A stretch of DNA of 64,000 nt from Kitagawia praeruptora (Eukaryota; Streptophyta; Magnoliopsida; Apiales; Apiaceae): the NCBI GenBank assembly GCA_037693485.1, contig CM075344.1, positions 71,481,501 through 71,545,500 of the forward strand, in the 5' to 3' direction. Below are positions 32,651 to 41,522 of this stretch, in pieces. The translations under genes and the position numbers were made by a program. The first letter of the stretch is position 1; the number at the start of each line of letters is the position of its first letter. The notes below the pieces were generated by a model. The model saw only the letters and a program-made list of their open reading frames with translations. It was not told where the DNA came from and did no database searches.

Positions 32651-34888
32651 TCAATGATTATTAGTTTTAAGGATCCAGACTTGCTTGGATCCTTTGGCTT
32701 TCTTAAATCTGTTAGCTTTTGCAGCGGAATTCAAATTAACAGAGTTTAAGCTAACTTTTTCAGAGTTTACATTTGCAGAGTTTACTTTAACCCATTTCAA
32801 ATTTGGTTTGGGTTCATAGTAATTATAATAAATAGCATGATAATCTCTGCAAGTGTAAATAGAATGCCAAGTACTTCCACAGTGTTTGCATAAAGTCTGT
32901 GGTCTAGTTCTCACATAATCATTCTTTACTGCAGTTTTAGAAGGCAAAGAATTAATGTTTTTATTCTTACTGCAGTAACTAGCAAGATGATTAGTGCTAC
33001 CACAATTAAAGCATGTTTTTCTAGGAGCTAATGAAGCAAGCATTGGCTTAATTCCTGAAGTGATGCCTACTTTTCCATTTTTGTTTTTCTTAGGCAATCT
33101 CTTTTTGTTGACAGATTTTATCTCCTTAAGCTTATGCTTGAGTTGTTTATCTGTCATTAAACCAATGTTAGCCTCTTTAACAAAAGTTTTAGCATATGAT
33201 TCCTTAACAGCCTTTTTCTGTGCTTCAGTCTTAGGTCCACCTGTTCCCATGACATTACCCTCAGATGAACAATGTGGTCTAACCTTTACCTGATTTTCAA
33301 ATCTAAGTTCATCTCCTACAGAGTAACCTAGACCTACTGTATCTGACTGAAACACTTCTTGAGTGTCTTTACCAGAGTGTGTCCAAGTTTTAATGATGTG
33401 TTTAGTATCCTCCAATTCAGATTCTAGTTGCTTATATTTACCTAGCAACTCCTGTTCAATAAACACTGCATCATCTCTCTCTTTTTGAATTTTATTCATG
33501 TTCTCTAACTGTTCCTCAACAAGTTTATTTCTTTCTTTGAGTTGAGAACACTCAGACTTTATCCTCTCATTTTCTAAGGTCTGATCTCTATAACTGATAT
33601 GCAATGCTTTAAGATAAATTCTTAATTCAGTTATATTATCAGTGTTATAAGCATAAGTGGTTGGAGGTACCTTGAGATCATCATTTTCAGTCTGAGTAGT
33701 AGCCATGAGAGCATAGTTGACTTCCTCATCTGAATCTGAAGTGTCTGCCCAATCTCTGCCTTTGGTGTAGAGTGCCTTTTCAGTTTTACCCTTCTTGCAC
33801 TCTGGAGCATAGTGTCCCATCTCCTTACACTTGTAGCATTGAATCTCAGACTTATCTTTCTTTCCAGATTTGAAGTCCTTTCCTTTAGCTTTCTTGAAAT
33901 TCTTCTTGTCAGACTTTGAGTAGTCCCTTGAGAATCTCTTTCCCTTCTTGAAGTTCTTGTAACCCATCTTCTTGAAGGTCTTTACCATCAATGCAGCCAT
34001 TTGCATCATCTCTTCATCATCTTCAGAATCAGATGAACCATCTGTGTTTGAGTCAACATCAGTGTTTGATGACTCATTCTCTGAATGGATGACTAAGGCT
34101 TTCCCTTTTGCCTTTCTCCTTGATGCCTCCTTCTTTGATGGTTTCTCCTCAACCTTGAGTGCAACAGATTTTGACTTTCTACTAGATCTTTTGTTTCTCT
34201 GCTCCAATTCCAATTCATGGGTTTTGAGCAGCCCATAAATTTCATCAATCTCTGTTTCACCAAGTTCATAATTATCTCTAATAGTGGTTGTTTTCACATC
34301 CCACTTTTCAGGTAGAGAAAGAAGAAACTTGAGATTTGAGTCTTCTAAATCATACTCTTTGTTAACCAATGACAAATCATTGAGCAGTTTACAGAATCTG
34401 TCAAATGTTTCTGTCATGGTTTCATCAGACTTTGCCTCAAAGTGCTCATACTCCTGAGTGAGTATGTTTCTTCTGTTTTTCTTGATTGCAGGAGTTCCTT
34501 GACACCTAACCTCAAGTGCATCCCATATTTCCTTTGCAGTTGTGCAATTAATCACTTTATTAGACATAACATTGTCTAATGCACTGTGAAGTAAATGTCT
34601 CACTTTTGCATCCTTTGCAATAGATGAAAGATCCTCAGCAGTTAGATCTTTCTTTTCCTTTGGAATGACCTTTGCCTCCTCACCAGCAGCAGCAGCAGAT
34701 AATTTTGTTGGTTTGTGAGGACCTTCATATATTCTATCAAGGTATTCTGGATCTGTAGCCTCCAGAAACATGGTCATTTTCACCTTCCAAATTGCATACT
34801 CTGATGGCCTAAGTATAGGAACCCTTATTGTTTCATACCTACTAACAGTAGTAGGAGCTTTCTCATTTGGTGGAGGTATCTCTGCCAT
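32651..34888 (-). CDS. element C Gag, intact (745 aa)
   Basis: Starts MAEIPPPNEK, 50 bases from the PBS. Residues about 20-220 form the copia capsid-like domain (YAIWKVKMTMFLEATDPEYL, AKEIWDALEVRCQGT). A basic Lys-rich region precedes the first zinc knuckle CYKCKEMGHYAPEC (about residue 352). Then comes a coiled-coil stretch (ERNKLVEEQLENMNKIQKER). Near the end are two more CCHC-like motifs (CFNCGSTNHLASYC and CKHCGSTWHSIYTC). A gag with three knuckles and a central coiled coil is characteristic of the SIRE type; element B has the same layout. The C-terminus (NSANVNSEK, LNSVNLNS) is built partly from the AACTCTG motif that recurs over this element. Confidence 0.95.
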   Translation of the reverse strand: MAEIPPPNEKAPTTVSRYETIRVPILRPSEYAIWKVKMTMFLEATDPEYLDRIYEGPHKPTKLSAAAAGEEAKVIPKEKKDLTAEDLSSIAKDAKVRHLLHSALDNVMSNKVINCTTAKEIWDALEVRCQGTPAIKKNRRNILTQEYEHFEAKSDETMTETFDRFCKLLNDLSLVNKEYDLEDSNLKFLLSLPEKWDVKTTTIRDNYELGETEIDEIYGLLKTHELELEQRNKRSSRKSKSVALKVEEKPSKKEASRRKAKGKALVIHSENESSNTDVDSNTDGSSDSEDDEEMMQMAALMVKTFKKMGYKNFKKGKRFSRDYSKSDKKNFKKAKGKDFKSGKKDKSEIQCYKCKEMGHYAPECKKGKTEKALYTKGRDWADTSDSDEEVNYALMATTQTENDDLKVPPTTYAYNTDNITELRIYLKALHISYRDQTLENERIKSECSQLKERNKLVEEQLENMNKIQKERDDAVFIEQELLGKYKQLESELEDTKHIIKTWTHSGKDTQEVFQSDTVGLGYSVGDELRFENQVKVRPHCSSEGNVMGTGGPKTEAQKKAVKESYAKTFVKEANIGLMTDKQLKHKLKEIKSVNKKRLPKKNKNGKVGITSGIKPMLASLAPRKTCFNCGSTNHLASYCSKNKNINSLPSKTAVKNDYVRTRPQTLCKHCGSTWHSIYTCRDYHAIYYNYYEPKPNLKWVKVNSANVNSEKVSLNSVNLNSAAKANRFKKAKGSKQVWILKTNNH

Positions 34889-34937
34889 TGATTACTCTTG
34901 TGTTTGGATCTTTAACTGTAATAAAATAACAGATTAG

Positions 34938-34949
34938 GCTCTGATACCA
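34938..34949 (-). other. primer binding site of element C (tRNA-iMet type)
   Basis: Minus-strand TGGTATCAGAGC, two bases inside the 5' LTR end, complementary to the 3' end of initiator tRNA-Met as in most plant copia elements. Confidence 0.93.
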
Positions 34950-34951
34950 CT

Positions 34952-35460
34952 TGTTAGGTCGAATACACAATAAGCAATCAAATACTGTATGAGTAACTTA
35001 ACAAGAACACACTGTTTAACAATTAAAAACTGTTTGGAATTAATAATTCCTCTCTCAGTGATGTAAATATCACAGAGAGCTGCTTAGGTTACAATGGATG
35101 AATATCTCAATGTTCGACTCCCCTTCTAGGGTTAACCTAACTGTATTTATAGAACATACAGCTTCGTACAATCAGTAACTGATACTCCTAAAATCAAGCT
35201 ATACAATTGATATCAATCACGATTGCTCCAGTCTTCCAAGTCAACTCAATCTCTTTGACAGCTTTCCAATCTTCAAAGATATTGCTTCCATATTTATCAA
35301 TCTTCAAACACTGTTGACTCTTCAGACAATACCGCTACAGAGTTTAACAAACTCTGTTTGCGCTTCCAGTCAGTGTTTAATCAAACTCTGACTGCTTCCA
35401 GCTAAACTCTGTTTTCTGACTTTAGCTTCCAAACACTGTTTTCATCAATCATTTCTAACA
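34952..35460 (-). mobile_element. element C 5' LTR (509 bp)
   Basis: Identical in length to 21526-22034, with a single T/C difference noticed (ACAGTTTCG against ACAGCTTCG). Flanked by TSD TCAAA at 35461. Confidence 0.97.
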
Positions 35461-35465
35461 TCAAA
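35461..35465. repeat. 5-bp target site duplication of element C, right copy
   Basis: TCAAA, identical to 21521-21525; together they mark insertion of C into the RT/RNase H part of B. Confidence 0.96.
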
Positions 35466-38040
35466 CCTTCTTAAAAGATCTTTGATATACTTTGACTGAT
35501 TAATGAAAATACCAGTCTCAGTCTGTTTGACCTGCAAGCCTAAGAAATAATTTAATTCACCCATCATGCTCAACTGATACTTAGACTGCATAAGCTTGCT
35601 AAACTTAGCACACAACTTTTCATTAGTAGAACCAAAAATAATATCATCAACATAAACTTGAACTAAAAGCAATTCACCTTTTATCTTTCTAAAGAATAGA
35701 GTTTTGTCAATTGTACCTCTTGTGAAGCCATTTTCAAGAAGAAATTTAGACAAAGTCTCATACCATGCTCTTGGTGCCTGCTTTAGTCCATAGGGTGCCT
35801 TGTCAAGTTTGTAGACATGATTTGGAAATTTTGGATCAACAAATCCAGGTGGCTGTTCCACATACACTTCCTCATCAAGTTTGCCATTTAGAAAAGCACT
35901 CTTTACATCCATCTGGTATACCTTGAATTTTAAATGAGCTACAAATGCAAGAAACATTCTAATTGCTTCCAATCTTGCTACAGGTGCAAAGGTCTCATCA
36001 TAATCAATGCCTTCTTCATAAGAGTAACCCTTGGCCACCAGTCTTGCTTTGTTTCTTATAATCATACCAGATTCATCTAGCTTGTTTCTGAAAACCCATC
36101 TTGCACCAACAATAGATCTATCTTTAGGTCTTGGTACCAGTTTCCAGACTTTGTTTCTCTCAAACTCATTTAACTCCTCCTGTATTGCAATTACCCAATC
36201 AGGATCCTGTAAGGCTTCTTCAACCTTCTTAGGTTCATTCTTTAAGAGAAAGCAACTATACAAGCATTCATTTTGAATTGATCTTCTAGTTCGAACACCA
36301 CTATTTGGATCACCAATTATCAAATCTTCAGTATGATCCTTTGTCCATTTTCTAACAGGTGGTAGATTAACTCTGTTAGTCTCTCCCCCTAAGTTAGTGG
36401 TATCTCTTGTAGAAGAATTATCTCTACCTTCAACACTCTCCTTTGATCAATAGAATTAGTAGATTCCATATTGCTGCTAGTTACTGATCTTTCCTCAGTA
36501 GACTCTGAAAGATCAGCTCCTGATGGAGTAGACTCTGAAAAGTCAATTCCTGATGGAGTAGACTCTGAATAGCTAGTCTGCTCATGATGATAACTGTGTT
36601 CTCTTTGATTTATTTGCTCCCCCTCAACAGTAGCATTCCTTTGAGAAGCAATAGAAATTCCCTATCTAGAGAACCTTCATCATCACTGGAGAGTATCTCA
36701 GAATTCTTCAGATTTTCAAATTCCAATTTGTCATGGCTTTCATCAGTTTGCAAAATTCCAAATTTCTTATCATCAAATGCAACATGAATTGATTCCATAA
36801 CAATGTGAGTTCTGAGATTATAAACTTTGAAGGCCTTAGATGCTGAATATCCTAGAAAAATTGCTTCATCCGATTTGGCTTCAAATTTTCCAAGTTGTTC
36901 TGGATGAACTTTTAGGACATAGCATTTGCATCTAAAGATGTGAAAGTATTTCACACTTGGTTTCTTTCATTTGATCATCTCATAGGGAGTTTTTCCATGA
37001 CTATTTACCAAGGTACAGTTTTGAGTGAAACATGCAGTGTTAATAGCTTCTGCCCAAAAGTAGGTTGGAAGTTTTACATCTGCAAGCATGGTTCTTGCTG
37101 CCTCTATGAGAGTCCTGTTCTTTCTTTCCACTACACCATTCTGCTGAGGTGTACCAGGTGCAGAAAACTGTTGAGTGATTCCATTGTCTGCACAAAACCC
37201 CTCCATTGTAGAATTCTTGAATTCTGTACCATTGTCACTCCTAAGTACTTTAACTTTGTACTCAGAGTTATTCTGAATATTCTTGATAAGTTCAATGATT
37301 TGCTGAGGAGCTTCATCCTTCTTGTGTAGAAAGAACACCCATGTAAACCTTGTGAAATCATCCACTATCACTAGAGCATATCTTTTCTTGCTGATAGACA
37401 TAATGTTTACTGGACCAAACAAATCAAGATGTAGCATGTGAAATGGTTCAGTAATCGAATTTTCAGTCTTGCTCTTGAAAGTGGTTCTTCTTTGCTTTCC
37501 AAGCTGACATGCATCACAAAGTCCATCTTGCACATAATTTGCCTGAGGTAGGCCTCTCACCAGATTATGCTTAACAAGTTGATTAAGCTTCTTGAAATTA
37601 AGATGTGAGAGCTTCTTGTGCCAATTCCAGCTTTCATCACTTGTTGCTTTGCTGTAGAGACATCTAACAATTCTTTTAGATGTATCACTTAAGCTGGCTT
37701 CATATATGTTACCATGTCTTTGACCAGTTAGAACAATGTCTCCATTCTGCATATTCAAGATTTTGCATCCTTCTTTGTCAAAGATTGATTTGTAACCTTT
37801 ATCACCCAGTTGACTTATGCTTAAAAGAGTATGTTTCAAGCCTTCAACCAGTGCTACATTTTCTATGATGACATTCCCCAAAACAATTGAGCCATATCCC
37901 AGAGTTTCTCCTTTGTTGCCATCTCCAAAAGATATTACTGGGCCAGCTTTCCTCTCAAACTTTGTAAGCAGGGACTTCTTTCCAGTCATATGTCCAGAGC
38001 ATCCACTGTCCAAGATAATTGAATGCTTCTTTCCTGTGCC
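35461..38040 (-). pseudogene. element B pol, 5' part (protease, integrase, most of RT)
   Basis: Protease (IILDSGCSGHMTGKK) and integrase (HKKLSHLNFKK..CDACQLGK, VIVDDFTRFTW, RSDNGTEFKN, QQNGVVERKN) are open from 38040 to 36967. A TGA at 36966 interrupts MIK*KKPSVKYFHIF and fits a CGA to TGA change. Two frameshifts follow, near 36655 and 36440, in a linker with ESTPSG-type repeats. RT is open again from about 36323 (DWVIAIQEELNEFERN, QMDVKSAFLNGKLDEEVYVE, YVDDIIFGSTN) until element C interrupts it at DLLRRFD. It resumes at 21525. As in element C, the frame starts TTG CAG GGC without an ATG. Confidence 0.93.
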
Positions 38041-38057
38041 CTGCAAACAAAAAGTAA

Positions 38058-40349
38058 CTAGTTAGAATTTTTTAGGACCCAACTTTGATTGGATCCTTTC
38101 TTACTAGATTTAGAAACAACAGGCTTTGAGAATTTTGTCTTTACTTTACCTGTTGTAGAGTCAACTTTAGACTCTAATTTCACAAACTGTTTGTGACTAG
38201 GAGTTTCAGATTTCAAGGAATAATAGTCATAATACAGTTCATGATATTCTCTACACATGTAAATGGAATGAAGTAAACTACCACAATGATAACAAACTTT
38301 TTGTGGTTGGTATTGAATTTTCTGAGTCTTGGGGAATCTGGACTCAGTTTTCCAAGAAGGTTTTTGATTGCAGTCTAGGGCCAAATGATTATGATTTCCA
38401 CACTTATAGCATTTTTTTCTAGGTGCATCAGGTACATTCTTGTAATTATTCTCTTTGTTAATACCTTCTTTTCCATTCCTATTTCTTTTGATCTTGCTAG
38501 ACTCTGAAAGACCATCTAATCTCTGTTTCAACTGAGACTTAGACAGAAACCCTATATTTACATTCTTAGGTTTCTCTAACACTTTCTCATCTGAATTACT
38601 ATTGTTAATCCTTTTGTGTACAACAGGGGTACCTTTTGAATCAACAAATTTAACATGATTAGGTTCAGAAACAATTTTCTTACCTTCAGATTTAGATGTG
38701 CTAGCTTCTACCTTACTATCATCATTGACAATAGCTACTTTTTCTTCTTGTCTAGCCTTATCAAAACCTAAACCATTAACCTTACCACGAATTCCACTTT
38801 CAAAGATTTCTATAGTCTTTTTACTGGAATTGTTAATGGTCTTAATCACATCTCTCTCTTCCTCTAGTTCTTTTCTGACATAGTCATAAGCCTCAAGAAT
38901 AACACTATAATCATGCTTAGCTTTATCAGAACTTAACTTGTATTCTTCCATTTGAATTAACTCAGATTCAAGAAAATTATTTCTATCAACTAATTTATCA
39001 TTCTTAACCTTAAGTTCATCTTTTTCACAAGTAAGAATTCTAAAATTAGTCATAAGATTCTCAAACTCAACATGGATAGTTCTAATTTCATCAGAATTTA
39101 AGCTATCAAATGAATCAAGAGAGTGAAGTGATACCTTAACAGAGGATGGAGAAGTTTTCTTTGGAGATCCAGGTTTGTCTGAACCATTTGCCATCAATGC
39201 AATGTTGTCATAATCCAATTCATCTTCAGAATCACTGGAATCAGCCCAATCCTTCTGTGTGACCATAAGTGCATTACCCTTTCCTGAATTCCTAGGCTTC
39301 TTACACTCACTAGCAAAGTGTCCAAGCTCGCTGCAGTTAAAGCACTTGATCTTGGCCTTATCAAGCTTGACAATTGTACCTTTGCCTTTGTCACTCTTCT
39401 TCTCCTCCTTCTTTTGAAAAGGTCCTTTGCTAAATCTTCTCCTGTTGAATCTTCCTTTCTTGAAGGCTTTAGCAAACATAGCAAAGAGTTCCTGCATCTC
39501 AGATTCAGAATCATTGTTGTCAGAGTCCATATCAGTAGTCTCTGACTCAGAACTTTCTTTGCTTTTCTTCTTCCTTGAATTCTTTACAGCAATCTCTTCA
39601 TAATGTTCTTCAGGAAGCTTCTTTACTTCAGATTGAGCAATAAGTGCAATAGTCTTCATCTTTCCTTCACTCCTGCTCTTCTTTTGCTGCTTACCAAGTT
39701 CATAAGCTCTCAATTTTCCATATACTGCCTCTAATGAAATCTCATCCAGATCATTAGCTTCCTCAATCGCAGATATCTTCTCATTGTAGAAATCAGGCAA
39801 AGCTTTCATGAACTTTGTATTCATATCCTCCAAGTCATAATATTTACCATGCATGGCCATCTCATTGATGAGTTTTGTAAACCTATCAAAGGTATCAGTA
39901 AGTGACTCACCAGACTTGGATTCAAAGTACTCATACTGTTGTATAAGTAATGTCCTCATATTCTTCCTAACAGGCTTAGTTCCTTCACAGTGAACCTTAA
40001 GATTGTCCCATATATCCTTAGCAGTTTTACAAGAGAGAACATAGTTAGTGAGAACAGAATCAAGACTGTTGAATAATATGTTTCTCACTTTAGCATCTTT
40101 AAGAACATTCTCCTTGTCCTTATCTGACCATTCAGATTTTGGCTTCTCTGCTGTATGTTCTGGAACAACCACACCATCAACAGTTGCTTGTCCAACGACC
40201 TTTGTTGGAACAAAAGGTCCATCTCTGATTCTGTCAAGATAATCAGGATCTGTTGCTTCCAGATGATGTAACATCTTTACTTCCCATAGAGTATATTCGT
40301 TTCTCTTGAGCATAGGAATCTTAGTATTCCCATCCTTGTAACCAGACAT
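38058..40349 (-). CDS. element B Gag, open (763 aa)
   Basis: Starts MSGYKDGNTKIPMLKRNEYT, 36 bases downstream of the PBS. It has the capsid-like domain (LWEVKMLHHLEATDPDYLDR, AKDIWDNLKVHCEGT), the first zinc knuckle CFNCSELGHFASEC, a coiled-coil-like central part (VDRNNFLESELIQMEEYK), and two further CCHC-like motifs CYKCGNHNHLALDC and CYHCGSLLHSIYMC. It ends VLKNSN* at a TAG. Pol lies in the -1 (+2) frame relative to gag, unlike element C (+1). The gag is undamaged although pol and the accessory ORF of the same element are broken. Confidence 0.93.
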   Translation of the reverse strand: MSGYKDGNTKIPMLKRNEYTLWEVKMLHHLEATDPDYLDRIRDGPFVPTKVVGQATVDGVVVPEHTAEKPKSEWSDKDKENVLKDAKVRNILFNSLDSVLTNYVLSCKTAKDIWDNLKVHCEGTKPVRKNMRTLLIQQYEYFESKSGESLTDTFDRFTKLINEMAMHGKYYDLEDMNTKFMKALPDFYNEKISAIEEANDLDEISLEAVYGKLRAYELGKQQKKSRSEGKMKTIALIAQSEVKKLPEEHYEEIAVKNSRKKKSKESSESETTDMDSDNNDSESEMQELFAMFAKAFKKGRFNRRRFSKGPFQKKEEKKSDKGKGTIVKLDKAKIKCFNCSELGHFASECKKPRNSGKGNALMVTQKDWADSSDSEDELDYDNIALMANGSDKPGSPKKTSPSSVKVSLHSLDSFDSLNSDEIRTIHVEFENLMTNFRILTCEKDELKVKNDKLVDRNNFLESELIQMEEYKLSSDKAKHDYSVILEAYDYVRKELEEERDVIKTINNSSKKTIEIFESGIRGKVNGLGFDKARQEEKVAIVNDDSKVEASTSKSEGKKIVSEPNHVKFVDSKGTPVVHKRINNSNSDEKVLEKPKNVNIGFLSKSQLKQRLDGLSESSKIKRNRNGKEGINKENNYKNVPDAPRKKCYKCGNHNHLALDCNQKPSWKTESRFPKTQKIQYQPQKVCYHCGSLLHSIYMCREYHELYYDYYSLKSETPSHKQFVKLESKVDSTTGKVKTKFSKPVVSKSSKKGSNQSWVLKNSN

Positions 40350-40384
40350 GATTGCAAATCTTTATGATTATTCGAAATCAACCT

Positions 40385-40396
40385 GCTCTGATACCA
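40385..40396 (-). other. primer binding site of element B (tRNA-iMet type)
   Basis: Minus-strand TGGTATCAGAGC, two bases inside the 5' LTR. Confidence 0.93.
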
Positions 40397-40398
40397 AT

Positions 40399-41134
40399 TG
40401 TTAACTCGAATAACTTGTAGAAGGGGGGGTTGAATACAAGTTATATAATCGTGTCTGATTTTTGCTTGATTATATGAACAAGAATAAACGAATGAATTAA
40501 ACTCTATTTGTATTAATAAGATCAAATACAAACTCTACCAAAGGTGTACAATACCTTTAGCAGCTGTTGACAATACAAATCTCTCTCTCTGTTTGTTTCG
40601 AACTCTCGAATACAAACCTTATACAGAGCTACGCACACGAACTCACAACACACTTGTTCGACTCTTTTTACAATGATATAGAGAGAGTATTTATAATGCT
40701 ACCTATCAACTAATAACATAAAGATATAATCTATACATGACAATGTTCTGCCTTCTAGTCGATAGTTTCCTTCAATAGAAAACTCTTTCCTTCATAATAT
40801 CTTCTTGCTTGTTCTTCAAACAACGATCCTGTTTTATAGCACTTGCCAGTTTCTGTAGCATCCATAATGACATCATCAGTAACAAGACTGATATCAGGAT
40901 TTCATCTTGCATCAGTATCTGATCATCATCAGTATTAGACCGTCATCAGGATTTGCTCTTTGTTCCTGACATGTAGTCTCCGATACACTGTTCATTCCTG
41001 ACTAAACTGTACAGATAACTGTCTTACACATAAATCCTATATATAGTGCTAAATCCTTTATAAGATCAGGATTACAAGAAGTAAAATGTGTAAATTCTAT
41101 TCTTAACATCACAACTTATGAATTATTCCTAACA
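40399..41134 (-). mobile_element. element B 5' LTR (736 bp)
   Basis: Nearly identical to 15139-15876. Differences noticed include GAGAGAGAGT against GAGAGAGT and a handful of single bases. TATA-like motif as in the other LTR. Confidence 0.97.
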
Positions 41135-41139
41135 TTTGA
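41135..41139. repeat. 5-bp target site duplication of element B, right copy
   Basis: TTTGA, identical to 15134-15138. Confidence 0.95.
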
Positions 41140-41522
41140 AAAGGCAGAATTCTCGCTGAATTTCAATCATTTTTGGATTTTTGGTCTAAAATTTTAATTC
41201 ACTCATAAAAACATATTTTATTTAATTTAGAATTATTTCTAATTTAGATAACTGCCAGCCGTGAGTTACAAACTGCTTGAGTTATCGAATAAGCCTTTCT
41301 TGACTTATCGAATAGTTGTTTTCTACTTCTCGAATGCCTGACTTGTCGATACAAAACATATATCTAATCGACAATTCAAGTACTTCATACTTATATAATT
41401 TTACATCTATTCGACTCATTTCATTCGATTTCTCAAGCATCTAAAGTTCCAAAACCCCTGAAAACCCTAATCTCAAAAAGCTAAATTTCTTCTTCAACCT
41501 TCATTCTCTTCTCTCTATAACA
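41140..41522 (+). other. element A spacer, right half, with TCGAAT motifs
   Basis: Non-coding continuation of the A spacer after element B. TTATCGAATA, TTCTCGAATG and related motifs occur at about 41285-41345. It leads into a pyrimidine-rich leader (CTTCTTCAACCTTC) before ATG 41523. Unlike B and C, no CACGTG core is seen. Confidence 0.65.

Larger units (their letters stand above)
21526..35460 (-). mobile_element. SIRE-type copia element C, very recent insertion, minus strand (13,935 bp)
   Basis: LTRs of 509 bp each (21526-22034 and 34952-35460) that differ at one base by my comparison, TSD TCAAA, PBS and PPT in place. Order on the minus strand is gag (34888-32651), pol (32640-29311), a 2-kb spacer, an accessory ORF (27291-24181) disrupted by an inverted duplication (22791-24194), and the ORF tail (22784-22189). 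Gag and pol are open from end to end, so gag-pol functions may be autonomous. Confidence 0.98.
15139..41134 (-). mobile_element. SIRE-type copia element B, complete but degenerate, minus strand, hosting element C
   Basis: Two LTRs (15139-15876 and 40399-41134), TSD TTTGA on both sides, a tRNA-iMet PBS next to the right LTR and a PPT next to the left one. Internal order on the minus strand is gag, pol, spacer with an antisense ORF, and accessory ORF. Without element C it is about 12.06 kb. By eye the LTRs differ at about six bases plus a 2-bp indel over some 736 bp, so it is young but older than C. It is inserted in the spacer of element A. Confidence 0.97.

Noticed and set aside
32641..32660. 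Programmed ribosomal frameshift or stop readthrough between gag and pol of element C
   Set aside because: Element B has a different frame offset at the same place and I see no shared slippery site or CARYYA-type stop context in both.
34938..34949. TGGTATCAGAGC sequences (also 40385 and 51777) as tRNA gene fragments
   Set aside because: They sit directly inside LTR ends and are primer binding sites; no cloverleaf sequence surrounds them.
36940..37329. Plus-strand ORFs opposite gag, pol and accessory genes of B and C
   Set aside because: They are shadows of well-supported minus-strand genes; only the 19945 ORF lies outside such a gene and was kept.
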